From VHCN01 sp964589935 (lineage in GTDB: Bacteria; Verrucomicrobiota; Verrucomicrobiia; Limisphaerales; VHCN01), in the NCBI GenBank assembly GCA_964589935.1, contig CAZPVD010000001.1, positions 186,001 through 250,000 on the forward strand: a stretch of DNA of 64,000 nt. Reading direction: 5' to 3'. The translations under genes and the position numbers were made by a program. This document shows, one piece after another, positions 37,756-47,114 of the stretch. Each line of letters opens with the position of its first letter. Positions within the stretch are counted from its first letter, which is position 1. The notes beneath the pieces were generated by a model, which searched no databases, was not told the origin of the DNA, and worked only from the letters and a program-made list of their open reading frames with translations.

Positions 37756-38723
37756 CGCGACGCGCAGGGCAGGGCAGGGGATGGCGCGCCATCGCGGTTC
37801 GTCAGAGTGCGGTTGAGTTCAGCACGGCGGCGCACAAACTCCGCCACGACGCTCACCGCGATTTCCGGCACGCTCACCGCGCCGATGTCCGCGCCGACCG
37901 GGCATTGCACGCGCGCCAGTTCCTCCGCCGTCGCGAGTTTTTCATCGAGGAACTGCTCGAAGATGAGCCGCGCCTTGCGGCGGCTGCCGATCATGCCGAG
38001 GAATGCGAACGGCCTGCGAATCCACTCGCGCAGCACGAGCGCGTCCCGGTTGTGGCCGCGCGTGACGACAAGCCCGAACGTCGGGCGCTTCGGCAGCGGC
38101 GTCGCAAGCAGCTCCTCCCAATAGCCGATGCGGAAGTGCGTTCCTTCGGGAAAGAACTGCGTGTTTGCAAATGTCGGCCGGTCGTCGAACACCGTGACTT
38201 CAAAGTCGAGCTGCGCGGCGAACTTCGCCACGGCCTGCGCGACATGCCCGCTGCCGGCGATCCACAGCGCGAACGGCGGGTGAACGACTTCGTGATAGAG
38301 CCATTCGCCGTTCGCCGCATCCTCGCCACGGGCGACCGTGAAGTCCGTCTTCACGCCCCACGCGAGCGGTTCATCAGTCATTGCGAGCGCGCGCCAGAGT
38401 TCCGCGGCGGCGGCGGCGCGCGGGAGGATCAACCCGTTCACCTTGCCGCCGCAGATGAGTCCGTCGTCCCAGCCAAAGTCGTGGTCGAGGATGAGTTCAA
38501 ACGTCGCCGGCTCGCCGGTGCGCAGCGCGCGGCGGGCGCGGTCCTGAATCTCCGCTTCAAGGCAGCCGCCGCCGAGCGTGCCGAGGATGCGCCCGTCCGC
38601 AAAGAAAAGCGCCTTCGCGCCCTGCTTCTGCGGGCTGGAGCCTTTCACGCCGGCGATGAGGCCGAGCGCGAAGGGTTGCCCCTCCGCGAGCGCGCCGGGC
38701 AGGAGTTTGTAGAAGCGGGACAT
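37752..38723 (-). CDS. XdhC/CoxI-family protein
   Basis: 323 residues. The N-terminal XdhC/CoxI domain has KGSSPQKQGAKALFF and LGTLGGGCLEAEI, and the C-terminal XdhC Rossmann domain has IAGSGHVAQAVAKFA and LGMIGSRRKARLIFEQFL. The family binds and sulfurates the molybdenum cofactor before it goes into xanthine-dehydrogenase-like enzymes. It is coupled to the MocA-like gene by an ATGA overlap. Confidence 0.9.
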   Translation of the reverse strand: MSRFYKLLPGALAEGQPFALGLIAGVKGSSPQKQGAKALFFADGRILGTLGGGCLEAEIQDRARRALRTGEPATFELILDHDFGWDDGLICGGKVNGLILPRAAAAAELWRALAMTDEPLAWGVKTDFTVARGEDAANGEWLYHEVVHPPFALWIAGSGHVAQAVAKFAAQLDFEVTVFDDRPTFANTQFFPEGTHFRIGYWEELLATPLPKRPTFGLVVTRGHNRDALVLREWIRRPFAFLGMIGSRRKARLIFEQFLDEKLATAEELARVQCPVGADIGAVSVPEIAVSVVAEFVRRRAELNRTLTNRDGAPSPALPCASR

Positions 38724-38884
38724 TCGTTGCGTGCTTGGATTGAACTGTTCCGAGTATGCCGCCGGGATTGGAGGCCAGCAAGCGCCGCCTCAAAAGCCGT
38801 TCCTTCAAAAATCGCGCTTGCCCTGTTCGTCCATTCGGCGAAACTACGCGCGTCCAGTTTAATTCTTCAAACTCACCAACGATT

Positions 38885-39880
38885 ATGGGCCGCATCTTCA
38901 ACAACATCGTCGAAACCGTCGGCCGCACGCCGCTCGTGCGCCTCAACCGCATCCCGCAGAGCCTCGGCGTGGACCCTTCCACCTCCGTGCTCGTCAAGTG
39001 CGAGTTCTTCAACCCGCTCGGCTCCGTCAAGGACCGCATCGGTATGAGCATGATCGAGGACGCCGAGAAGCGCGGCATCCTAAAGAAGGACACCGTGATC
39101 ATCGAGCCGACCAGTGGCAACACCGGTATCGCGCTCGCGTTCGTCGCAGCGGCGAAAGGCTACAAACTCATCCTCACCATGCCGGAAACGATGTCCATCG
39201 AGCGCCGCGTGCTGCTCGCGATGCTCGGCGCAAAGCTCGTCCTCACGCCCGGCGCGGAAGGCATGAAAGGCGCCATCTCGAAGGCCGAGGCTCTTGCGAA
39301 GGAAACTCCCAACTCCTGGATTCCGCAGCAGTTCAACAATCCCTCCAATCCTGAAATTCACAAGAAGACCACCGCCGAGGAAATCTGGAGCGACACCGAC
39401 GGCAAGGTGGACATTCTCATCGCCGCCGTCGGCACGGGCGGCACAATCACCGGCTGCTACGAAGTCATTCATCCGCGCAAGGCGAGCTTCAAGGCCATCG
39501 CGGTTGAGCCGAAGGATTCGCCAGTCATTTCGCAGACCCTTGCCGGCCAGCCGGTGAAGCCCGGCCCGCACAAGATTCAAGGCACCGGCGCGGGCTTCGT
39601 GCCGAACAACCTTCACCTCAAGGACGACAAGGGCAACGCGCAGATCACCGAGTGCGTGCAGGTCACGAACGACGACTCGTTCGCGATGGCACGCCGGCTC
39701 GCAAAGGAAGAGGGACTGCTCGTCGGCATCTCCTCCGGCGCGAACGTCTGGGCTGCCATCGAAGTCGCCAAGCGCCCGGAGAACAAGGGCAAGATGATCG
39801 TCGCCATCCTCCCCTCGACCGGCGAACGCTACCTCAGCACCGCGCTCGCTGCCGAGGCCCGCGCCGAAGTCGGCGGCTGA
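38885..39880 (+). CDS. cysK: Cysteine synthase A
   Basis: 331 residues from the ATG at 38885. The PLP lysine is K49 in NPLGSVKDRIG, TSGNTGIALAF is the substrate loop, and GTGGTITG binds the PLP phosphate. It makes cysteine from O-acetylserine and sulfide. The upstream open reading extends only into intergenic sequence shared with the divergent XdhC gene. Confidence 0.95.
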   Translation: MGRIFNNIVETVGRTPLVRLNRIPQSLGVDPSTSVLVKCEFFNPLGSVKDRIGMSMIEDAEKRGILKKDTVIIEPTSGNTGIALAFVAAAKGYKLILTMPETMSIERRVLLAMLGAKLVLTPGAEGMKGAISKAEALAKETPNSWIPQQFNNPSNPEIHKKTTAEEIWSDTDGKVDILIAAVGTGGTITGCYEVIHPRKASFKAIAVEPKDSPVISQTLAGQPVKPGPHKIQGTGAGFVPNNLHLKDDKGNAQITECVQVTNDDSFAMARRLAKEEGLLVGISSGANVWAAIEVAKRPENKGKMIVAILPSTGERYLSTALAAEARAEVGG

Positions 39881-39898
39881 TCGCCGCGCGACGTGCCA

Positions 39899-40561
39899 TC
39901 AGGCGTGTTCTTGCCGCCAGGGCGTCTGCAAGGTGACGCAGTGGTGCGAGTTGATGCGCAGGCTCAAATACGAGTTTTTTGCCGGGTCGTAGGCCTGCAC
40001 GCGGCTTTGCGCGATGTCGGTCAACTGCAACATGCGCGCCGCCATTTCTTTGGCCTTGGCCAGCGGGTCGGCGGCGTTGATGGGCACGTAAGCCGTGACT
40101 TCCCGGAAGGGCAGTTCGTCCTTGAACTCCAATTCCTCCTCGGTGCCATCCGCCAGCTTGCGGCAGCCAAAGAACTCGCAGTGAAAGAGGCAATCCCCGG
40201 CGCGTTTCACCTCCAACCAGCCGGGGATGACCCGCCAGTTCTCCGCCTTGTAGGGAAATCCTGCGATCAAATTTTCCAGCTTGGCCCAGCAGAACCAGGA
40301 GTCGTCCTCCGTGTCCAGGCCGAAACCCGACAGCTCACGCCAGTCCGCCACGTGGTAATCCTCGCTGCGCAACGAGAGGCGAAGATACTCCGGCCTGCCG
40401 TCTTCGCGCGGCGTGTGGCGGAACTCTGACGGCACGTAATGCGCCTCCAAGTCCCACACCTGTTCCCGTTTGATCGCATCATCAGACTTGTTGGTGAGCG
40501 TGACGGAGAAGCCGCTGTGGACGCGGACCAGTTCATAATGATTGAAGCCGATGCGCAGCAT
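39899..40561 (-). CDS. Conserved-looking cytoplasmic protein of unknown function
   Basis: 220 residues, no signal peptide or membrane span. It is rich in aromatic and acidic residues (YHVADWRELSGFGLDTEDDSWFCWAKL), with beta-strand character. I do not recognise the family. It is the last of three minus-strand genes; the two before it encode a pseudopilin and its leaderless copy, 21 bases upstream, so it may belong to the same transcript. Confidence 0.6.
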   Translation of the reverse strand: MLRIGFNHYELVRVHSGFSVTLTNKSDDAIKREQVWDLEAHYVPSEFRHTPREDGRPEYLRLSLRSEDYHVADWRELSGFGLDTEDDSWFCWAKLENLIAGFPYKAENWRVIPGWLEVKRAGDCLFHCEFFGCRKLADGTEEELEFKDELPFREVTAYVPINAADPLAKAKEMAARMLQLTDIAQSRVQAYDPAKNSYLSLRINSHHCVTLQTPWRQEHA

Positions 40562-40582
40562 GGTGAGAGCGTGATTGGAAGA

Positions 40583-40921
40583 TCAAAGCGTGTGGCCGGG
40601 GATGTTGCAGCGCGGAGGGTCAGAGACATTCGTGCCGGGCGAGTAACGACCGCCCTGCGGACAGACCGGCAACACCGAGCCTTTGATGTATGCAAGCAAG
40701 GTCGTGTCGCTCAACGAATAGGTGTCCGTCGGCAGCTTCTTGAATTCCAACGCCCATTGCTGCACCGCGCCGTCAATCTGCTTCAGACCGACGATGCAAG
40801 GCCTCCATGACGGTCTGGGACGAGTTAAAAGAATAACGATTGTGCCGAGTAAACTTACAAGCGAGACGAGAAGCCAGAACTGCCAACCAAAGGCAGATTT
40901 GCTGGGAGTCTTGCTCTCCAT
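40583..40921 (-). CDS. Membrane protein derived from a duplicated pseudopilin (prepilin leader lost)
   Basis: 112 residues from the ATG at 40921. A single membrane span (FWLLVSLVSLLGTIVILL) replaces the prepilin leader and FTLVE helix. From about residue 42 on, it is plainly homologous to the next gene upstream: IVGLKQIDGAVQQWALEF, TLLAYIKGSVLPVCPQGGRY and CNIPGHTL. It therefore cannot be cut by a prepilin peptidase. It lies three bases after the neighbour's stop. Confidence 0.72.
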   Translation of the reverse strand: MESKTPSKSAFGWQFWLLVSLVSLLGTIVILLTRPRPSWRPCIVGLKQIDGAVQQWALEFKKLPTDTYSLSDTTLLAYIKGSVLPVCPQGGRYSPGTNVSDPPRCNIPGHTL

Positions 40922-40924
40922 CAC

Positions 40925-41311
40925 TCAAAGCGTGTGGCCGGAGATGTTGCAGTGGGGCACGGTTGTGATGTTTGCACCGGGACGATAACGTCCCCCAGCC
41001 GGACAGACCGGAAGCACCGAGCCTTTGAGATAGGCGAGCAACGTCTTGTCCGTCAGCAGGTAGGTCGCCGCACCGGAATGCCTGTAATCCAGCGCCCATT
41101 GCTGCACCGCGCCGTCAATCTGCCTGAGGTTCACGATGCAGGCCTTCTGCTGGGAGGTCGTGCGGGACTTGTTGTAATTCGGAATGGCAATCGCCGCCAG
41201 CACGCCAATGACACCGACGACGATCATGATTTCGACGAGGGTGAAGCCGAGATTGCGGCCCGCCAAGCGGAGCAACAAGCCAGAGACGTGTTTCGTCAGA
41301 GGTTTCCGCAT
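40925..41311 (-). CDS. Type II secretion/type IV pilin-like pseudopilin
   Basis: 128 residues from the ATG at 41311 (27 bases of further open frame upstream). The prepilin signature is GFTLVEIMIVVGVIGVLAAI, with cleavage expected after the Gly before FTLVE. The C-terminal globular part contains CIVNLRQIDGAVQQWALD and a closing GRYRPGANIT...CNISGHTL. Such short Verrucomicrobial pseudopilins with a conserved CPxGG pattern are common. Its paralogue follows directly. Confidence 0.88.
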   Translation of the reverse strand: MRKPLTKHVSGLLLRLAGRNLGFTLVEIMIVVGVIGVLAAIAIPNYNKSRTTSQQKACIVNLRQIDGAVQQWALDYRHSGAATYLLTDKTLLAYLKGSVLPVCPAGGRYRPGANITTVPHCNISGHTL

Positions 41312-41476
41312 CGCTAATCTTATCACACAACGTTCCAAGGCGCGCGGTTCTCGCGGCTGCGGGCGAAACCGGAAAGCGTGCTCATGCTGAAATGATGCGA
41401 GCGCGGCCTCGGAATTTCAAGGAGCAAGCTAAACGCCCGCTTGACACCAAAGCGGAGTAGGGCGACACCATCGGCG

Positions 41477-42703
41477 ATGCGCTTCCTTGTCTCTCCTGCG
41501 GCAGTTTGTTGCCTGGGCGTCTGCCTTGCCGGGCTGAATGTGCCGATGCTTCACGCGGCGGCGCGCGTCGTCGTGAATGCGGGTGAGCATGAACGGAAGG
41601 ATGCGGTGGTGTCCTTCGCGCTGCCCGCGGGTTTGAAATCGCCGCTCGTTGCGCGGAGCGACAAGGGTGTTGAAGCGGAGGTTCAAGTGGACCATGCCGG
41701 ACGAGGTTTCTTCATTGTCAGTGAACTTGAATCCGGCGCGCAACGCACTTACACGCTGCGGGAGGGAAAAGCTTCGCCGTCCGCGGGTGCCGTCACCGCG
41801 AGGCGCGAGGGTGCGCGCCTTGTGATTTCAGCCGGTGACCGCCGCGTGCTCGAATATCAGATGGACGCGAGCGAGGTGCCGTCGCCGGACATCGCGGAGG
41901 TTTTCCGGCACGGCGCGCACCTGAACCGCGTCACCACGCCGGCGGGCCGCGTCGTGACGGGAGATTATCCGAAGGACCATCGCTGGCACCGCGGCATCTG
42001 GCTCGCGTGGACGGACACGGAGTTTGAGGGGCGCGCGCTGGACTTTTGGAACATGGGCAAGGACCGCAAGCTCACGGGCAAGGTGGAGTTCGCCTCGCTC
42101 GACGAGTCGTGGAACGGCCCGGTGCATGGCGGCTTCCGCAGCCGGCACCGTTTGCTCGACATGACCGGCGCCGCGCCGAAGCCCGTGTTGAACGAGTCGT
42201 GGGAGGTGACCGTTTATGCGCCGGGCGGAAAGCCGCGCTTCATCTTCGACCTCGTCTCGACGCAGTCGTGCGCGAGCGCGACGCCGCTCAAGCTGCCGAA
42301 GTATTATTATGGCGGGCTGGGCTTTCGCGGCCACGCGGACTGGGACCCGGTGGACAACTTCCACGTGCTCACGAGCGATGGCGAGACCAACCGCGAGAAG
42401 GCGAACGAGGCGCGCGTGCCGTGGATTCATCTCGGCGGCAGGACGGGCGGCGAGTTGTGTGGCATCGCGATTCTGTGTCATCCCGACAATTTTCGCGCAC
42501 CGCAGCCGGTGCGCGTGAACCCGAAGAATCCGCAGACGTGCCACGCGCCGTCCGCGGTTGGCGACTGGGAGATCACGCCCGGCAAGCCGCTTGTCTCGCG
42601 CTTCCGCTTCGTCGTCAGCGACGGCCCGCCGGACAAGGCCGAGCTTGACCGGTTGTGGAATGACTTCGCGCATCCTCCGACGGTGAAGGTCGAAGCGAAT
42701 TGA
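41477..42703 (+). CDS. PmoA-family (DUF6807) exported protein
   Basis: 408 residues from the ATG at 41477, which opens a signal peptide ending near MLHAAA. GDYPKDHRWHRGIWLAW, LDFWNMGKD and the GELCGIAILCHPDNFR block match the PmoA/DUF6807 family found in Planctomycetes and Verrucomicrobia. Despite the family label no methane monooxygenase function is implied; a carbohydrate-related role is often assumed. Stand-alone gene, convergent with the FKBP gene. Confidence 0.82.
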   Translation: MRFLVSPAAVCCLGVCLAGLNVPMLHAAARVVVNAGEHERKDAVVSFALPAGLKSPLVARSDKGVEAEVQVDHAGRGFFIVSELESGAQRTYTLREGKASPSAGAVTARREGARLVISAGDRRVLEYQMDASEVPSPDIAEVFRHGAHLNRVTTPAGRVVTGDYPKDHRWHRGIWLAWTDTEFEGRALDFWNMGKDRKLTGKVEFASLDESWNGPVHGGFRSRHRLLDMTGAAPKPVLNESWEVTVYAPGGKPRFIFDLVSTQSCASATPLKLPKYYYGGLGFRGHADWDPVDNFHVLTSDGETNREKANEARVPWIHLGGRTGGELCGIAILCHPDNFRAPQPVRVNPKNPQTCHAPSAVGDWEITPGKPLVSRFRFVVSDGPPDKAELDRLWNDFAHPPTVKVEAN

Positions 42704-42725
42704 TACGCCTTTCCTCAAAACACGG

Positions 42726-42755
42726 CGGCGTTCCGCAGTTGCCCGTGGAACGCCG
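42726..42755. terminator. Hairpin between convergent genes, possible bidirectional terminator
   Basis: A perfect nine-base stem (CGGCGTTCC at 42726-42734, GGAACGCCG at 42747-42755) with a twelve-base loop between two convergent genes. The T tract is interrupted on both strands (TCTTGT on plus, TGTTTTG on minus). Confidence 0.55.
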
Positions 42756-42787
42756 TCTTGTGTGGAATTCAGTTTGTCGAGGGAGAG

Positions 42788-43519
42788 TTACTGCTGGCCG
42801 CCGATCTTGATGAGTTCGACTTCAAAGATGAGCGTCGAGTTGGGGCCGATGGGGCCGCCGGGCGTGCCGCGCTCGCCGTAAGCCAGTTCCGACGGAATGA
42901 CGAGCTGCCATTTGGAGCCTTCCTTCATCAGTTGCAGCGCCTCGGTCCAGCCCTTGATGACGCCGTTGAGCGGGAAGCTGACGGGCTGGCCGCTCTTGTA
43001 GGAGCTGTCGAACTCCGTGCCGTCAATGAGCGTGCCCTTGTAATGCGTCGTCACGGTGTCGGTGGCCTTGGGCAACTTGCCCTTGCCGTCCTTGATAACT
43101 TTGTATTGCAGGCCGCTTGCAGTGGTCTTGACGCCTTCCTTCTTCTTGTTTGCGGCAAGGTAGTCTTCGCCGGCTTTCTTGTTTTTTGCGCCAGCTTGTT
43201 TATCCAGTTCCGCTTGGGCTGCGGTGAGCATCTGGCGCTTGGCGAGCATTTCCTTCTGGAAGGCTTCCATTGCGGCAACCATCTCCTCCTCGGAAAGTTG
43301 CAGCTTCGCGCCAGCAAGGGCGGCGCGCAGTCCTGCGGCGAGCGCGTCCACGCTGACATCCACGGACTGCTTCTTCATGTTGCGGCCGATGTCCACGCCG
43401 ATGCTGTAACTGACCTTGTCCTTGAGGTCCTTGAGTTCGGGTGCGTCGGGCTTGTCCGCGGCGGCGAGCGGCGCGGCGATGAAGCCGAGCGTGAGCACGG
43501 CCGTGGCGATTTTCTTCAT
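42788..43519 (-). CDS. FKBP-type peptidyl-prolyl cis-trans isomerase, exported
   Basis: 243 residues from the ATG at 43519 (signal peptide MKKIATAVLTLGFIAAPLAAA). The N-terminal half is the FkpA/Mip-like dimerisation helix region (VSYSIGVDIGRNMKKQ). The C-terminal FKBP domain carries VTTHYKGTLIDGTEFDSS, GVIKGWTEALQLMKEG and a final IFEVELIKI. It helps fold exported proteins in the periplasm. Confidence 0.92.
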   Translation of the reverse strand: MKKIATAVLTLGFIAAPLAAADKPDAPELKDLKDKVSYSIGVDIGRNMKKQSVDVSVDALAAGLRAALAGAKLQLSEEEMVAAMEAFQKEMLAKRQMLTAAQAELDKQAGAKNKKAGEDYLAANKKKEGVKTTASGLQYKVIKDGKGKLPKATDTVTTHYKGTLIDGTEFDSSYKSGQPVSFPLNGVIKGWTEALQLMKEGSKWQLVIPSELAYGERGTPGGPIGPNSTLIFEVELIKIGGQQ

Positions 43520-43628
43520 TCGATTTTTGCGTTGTGACGTTTTCGTCGGTTTTTGCCAGCGGTCTGGCACGTGAAGGCGAGAACCTAACAGGAAAACCTC
43601 TTGCGTCAATGCGCGTCTGCCCGGCTGC

Positions 43629-44081
43629 TCATTCCTTGAAGGCCGCGCCCAGCTCCAGCTTCAGTGCGGTGAGCGAAAGGTTCGTGTCCACAAGGAAGGC
43701 AGTCAGTGCGCCCACAAGCATCAGCATTGCGCCGGCAAACAAAAGGCTGATGAACCGCACTGCGTTCGTGCCGGTCAGCACGGCCCAGAACAAACTCATC
43801 ACGAGCAGGCAGGCGACGAGTGCGCTCAAAATGGCAAGCACGATTGCCAGCCGCAGGATGCGCGCGCGCCGCGAAAGGATACGGACTTGGGCAAGCAACG
43901 CTGCTTGTTCTGTTGCCGAAGCTGTCTTTAGTTCGCGGTCCAGCAGGCGCGAGCGGTCCACGACGCGGCCGAAGCGGTTGGTCAGGGTGAGAAGCAAAAG
44001 CCCGACGCCCGAAATCAAGATCACCGGCCCGACCGCGATTTGCAGCGTTGGCACCAGTTCGTCAAGGGACATCGCGCTCAT
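43629..44081 (-). CDS. DUF2721 family membrane protein
   Basis: 150 residues with three hydrophobic segments (about 14-34, 75-98 and 105-130). The stretch LTLTNRFGRVVDRSRLLD after the first helix is the DUF2721 signature. Function unknown; it is probably an inner-membrane protein. It follows dxr on the same strand. Confidence 0.8.
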   Translation of the reverse strand: MSAMSLDELVPTLQIAVGPVILISGVGLLLLTLTNRFGRVVDRSRLLDRELKTASATEQAALLAQVRILSRRARILRLAIVLAILSALVACLLVMSLFWAVLTGTNAVRFISLLFAGAMLMLVGALTAFLVDTNLSLTALKLELGAAFKE

Positions 44082-44133
44082 GTTTCAATCCGCAGAATTC
44101 AAGTCGAACAGGAAACCGCTGGAAAAATGTGAA

Positions 44134-45279
44134 TCACGCCGCCGCCTCGCGCCGCGCCCACGCATCGGCCGCGAGGATTTGCTCGAACGTTGGGTGCGCG
44201 ACGACTTGATGCCGATCCATGACGCTGGCGACGGTTTGGGTGATTTGCGTGAAGGTGATGCGACGCTCGCAGAAGGCGTCCACGGCGACTTCGTTGGCCG
44301 CGTTCATCACGGCGGGAAGAGTTCCGCCGACTTCACCGGCGCGGCGGGCGAGATTCAGCGACGGAAAACGATCCGCGTCTGGCTCTTCAAAGGTGAGGCT
44401 GCCGTATTTCGCGAGGCTCGTCTGCACGCGGTCGCTCGGCGCGCGGTCGGGGTAGGTGAGCGCATACTGGATCGGCAGGCACATGTCGGGCGTCGAGAGC
44501 TGCGCGATCATCGAGCCGTCCACGAACTCAACCATCGAATGCACGACGCTTTGCGGATGGACGACCACGCGCACGCGATCCATGCCGATGTCGAAGAGCC
44601 AGCGCGCTTCGATCATTTCGAGGCCCTTGTTGAAGAGCGTCGCGGAATCAATGGTGATCTTGCGGCCCATGACCCAGGACGGATGCTTGAGCGCGCATTC
44701 GACGGTGATCTCGGCGAACTTTTCCTTCGGCCATTGAGTCTTGTCGCGGAACGGCCCGCCGCTCGCAGTGAGCCATAGACTGCGCACCGATTCGGACGGT
44801 TTGCCATCGAGGCATTGAAAAATCGCGGAATGCTCGCTGTCCACGGCGAGAACTTTTACACCGTGTTTGCGCGCCTCGTTCATCACCGTCTCGCCGGCCA
44901 TGACGAGGATTTCCTTGGAGGCGACGGCGATGTCCTTGCCGGCGCGAATCGCGGCAAGCGCTGGCTGCAACCCCGCCGTGCCGACGATGGCGATGAGCAC
45001 GATGTCTGCGGCCGGCAGCGTGGCGAGTTTGAGCAAGCCCTCGTTGCCAGAATAAACCCGCGTGCTTGTGCCGAGCGTGGATTGGAGTTCCGCGGCCTTC
45101 GCCGGATCGGTGATGCAAATGGCGTCGGGTCGGTGCTGACGGGTTTGTTCGAGGAGCAGTTCCGAGTTGTTGCCGGCGGCGAGGCCGATGAGGCGGATGC
45201 GATCGGGCAGGTCCATCGCGACCTTGACGGTGCTGGTGCCGATCGAGCCGGTGCTGCCGAGGAGGACGACATTTTTCAT
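44134..45279 (-). CDS. dxr: 1-deoxy-D-xylulose 5-phosphate reductoisomerase
   Basis: 381 residues. NADPH loop LLGSTGSIGTST (5-16), LAVDSEHSAIFQCL and TASGGPF carry metal and substrate ligands, and DSATLFNKGLEMIEARWLF is the conserved core. It commits pyruvate/GAP to the MEP isoprenoid pathway. The start overlaps the cdsA stop by four bases; uppS lies upstream, the common uppS-cdsA-dxr order. Confidence 0.96.
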   Translation of the reverse strand: MKNVVLLGSTGSIGTSTVKVAMDLPDRIRLIGLAAGNNSELLLEQTRQHRPDAICITDPAKAAELQSTLGTSTRVYSGNEGLLKLATLPAADIVLIAIVGTAGLQPALAAIRAGKDIAVASKEILVMAGETVMNEARKHGVKVLAVDSEHSAIFQCLDGKPSESVRSLWLTASGGPFRDKTQWPKEKFAEITVECALKHPSWVMGRKITIDSATLFNKGLEMIEARWLFDIGMDRVRVVVHPQSVVHSMVEFVDGSMIAQLSTPDMCLPIQYALTYPDRAPSDRVQTSLAKYGSLTFEEPDADRFPSLNLARRAGEVGGTLPAVMNAANEVAVDAFCERRITFTQITQTVASVMDRHQVVAHPTFEQILAADAWARREAAA

Positions 45280-46205
45280 CTCGTCAAAACATGCCGCAGA
45301 TACAAATACATCAGTGGCGCATTGAACAGCAGGCTGTCCAGCAAGTCGAGGATTCCGCCAATACCGGGGAAGAAGCCGCCCGAGTCCTTCACGCCTGCCT
45401 CGCGTTTGAACAGCGACTCGATGAGGTCACCCACGACCGCAGACGTTGCGAGAATCAAGCCGAGCACGACTGCGTGCAGCGGAGTCATGCCCGGCAGGCG
45501 CGGCCCGGCGAAGTGAGTGAAGAGCAGGCTCGCGCCGGTGCTCACCGCGAGCGCGCCGCCGAAACCTTCCCACGTTTTGCCGGGGCTGATGCGCGGGATC
45601 ATCTTGTGTTTGCCGATGAGCGAGCCGACCGCATACGCGCCAGTGTCGCTAAACTTCGTCACGAGGATAAAGTAGAGCACGTAGAACGGCCCGTTGCCGC
45701 CGATGCCGGGGAAGTAGTTGATTTTCTGGATGAAGTTTAGCAGCCACGGCACATACATCAGGCCGAACAGCGTCGTCGAGATGGCGAGGATGCCCGCCGT
45801 ATTGCTCTTCGACACGAACTGCCGCACACACAAACCGAGCACGAACAGAATCAGGAAGCTCATCTCGAAGTCGTTTGCCTTCGCCGGGGCGACGGCGTTG
45901 CCGAGCACGCCGGAGAGATAGAGAAACGTGCTGCCCATCAGAAGCACGCCGCCCAAGATGCCCCAACGTTCGAAGCACACCATCCCGCGCTTCTCGACCA
46001 AGCCGTAAAACTCCATCAAACCCAGAACGGCCAGCACGATCATGATGACGAGGAAGACTGTGTCCGAAAGAATCTTGTTCCCTGAGAAGATCGAGCCGAG
46101 CACCACCGCCCACAAAATGACGGAACTCGTCAGGCGACGGAGAAAAACCTTTCCCTTTGAAGGCGATGGCAACGATCCATCTGCGGGCGTAGCAGGCTCA
46201 GGCAT
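45276..46205 (-). CDS. cdsA: Phosphatidate cytidylyltransferase
   Basis: 309 residues from the ATG at 46205; the frame is open further up but without family similarity. Seven or eight hydrophobic segments. The CdsA signature lies near the C-terminus: KFSDTGAYAVGSLIGKHK, ISPGKTWEGF and later GDLIESLFKREAGVKD. It makes CDP-diacylglycerol in the inner membrane. Coupled to dxr. Confidence 0.93.
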   Translation of the reverse strand: MPEPATPADGSLPSPSKGKVFLRRLTSSVILWAVVLGSIFSGNKILSDTVFLVIMIVLAVLGLMEFYGLVEKRGMVCFERWGILGGVLLMGSTFLYLSGVLGNAVAPAKANDFEMSFLILFVLGLCVRQFVSKSNTAGILAISTTLFGLMYVPWLLNFIQKINYFPGIGGNGPFYVLYFILVTKFSDTGAYAVGSLIGKHKMIPRISPGKTWEGFGGALAVSTGASLLFTHFAGPRLPGMTPLHAVVLGLILATSAVVGDLIESLFKREAGVKDSGGFFPGIGGILDLLDSLLFNAPLMYLYLRHVLTR

Positions 46206-46255
46206 GTGGGGAAAGGTTAGCCGGACGGCGAAAAACCTGTCGAGGCGATTCCCAG

Positions 46256-46996
46256 CTACACCGCGCCGAAACGCCGGTGCCGCCGCGTGTATTCTTCGAG
46301 CGCCTCGTAGAGCTGCGGCTTGCGAAAGTCCGGCCACAGCGTCGGCGTCACCACCAGTTCCGCGTAGGAAATCTGCCACAGCAGGAAGTTGCTCACGCGC
46401 ATCTCGCCGCTCGTGCGAATCAGCAAGTCGGGGTCCGGCCATGCGTGCGTGTAAAGATGCTGGGCCACGACCTGTTCGTTGATTTCGCCCGGCTCCAGCT
46501 TGCCCGCCTTAACCTTTGCGGCAATCGCCCGTGTCGCCTCAACCAATTCCGTCCGGCCGCCGTAACTCAACGCAAGGATGAGCGTGAGCCCGTTGTTCTT
46601 TGCCAATGCGGCTTGGGTTTTCTTCAACTGCTCCTGGACGAATTCCGGCAAGCGATAAATCTGCCCGATGACTTCGAGCCGCACATTGTTCCGGTTCAAC
46701 TCGCCGATTTCGCCTTTGAGGAAGCGAGCCAGATACTTCATCAGCGTATCCACTTCGTCTTTCGGACGGCTCCAGTTTTCCACCGAGAACGCGTAGAGCG
46801 TGAGATACTTGATGCCAAGTTCGCCGCACGCGCGCACGGTCGCGCGCACGGACTCCACGCCGTTGCGGTGTCCTTCAACTCGCGGGAGATGGCGCGCCTT
46901 GGCCCAGCGCCCGTTGCCGTCCATGATGATGGCGACGTGCGCCGGAATGTTCGCCTTTGCCTGCGCGCTCATTTGAGGGATCGAACTCACGTCCAC
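46256..46996 (-). CDS. uppS: Undecaprenyl diphosphate synthase (isoprenyl transferase)
   Basis: 246 residues if started at the GTG at 46996; an ATG at 46972 gives 238. The diphosphate-binding Asp is in IIMDGNGRWAKAR, followed by GHRNGVESV, and LALSYGGRTEL and RTSGEMRVSNFLLWQ complete the cis-prenyltransferase signature. It makes the C55 carrier lipid of cell-wall synthesis. Confidence 0.95.
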   Translation of the reverse strand: MDVSSIPQMSAQAKANIPAHVAIIMDGNGRWAKARHLPRVEGHRNGVESVRATVRACGELGIKYLTLYAFSVENWSRPKDEVDTLMKYLARFLKGEIGELNRNNVRLEVIGQIYRLPEFVQEQLKKTQAALAKNNGLTLILALSYGGRTELVEATRAIAAKVKAGKLEPGEINEQVVAQHLYTHAWPDPDLLIRTSGEMRVSNFLLWQISYAELVVTPTLWPDFRKPQLYEALEEYTRRHRRFGAV

Positions 46997-47114
46997 TCAG
47001 CCTAACCGCTCCTGTGTCCCTTGCCAAGCACGGCACGGATAACAAACCCCGCTGAATCGTAGCACTCCTTAAAGCAAAGGTTTCTGCGGCTCTTTGTAAG
47101 AATCCTCAACTCCG

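Noticed and set aside
43534..44778. Long plus-strand frame opposite DUF2721 and dxr
   Set aside because: Antisense artefact of GC-rich codon use; dxr is certain.
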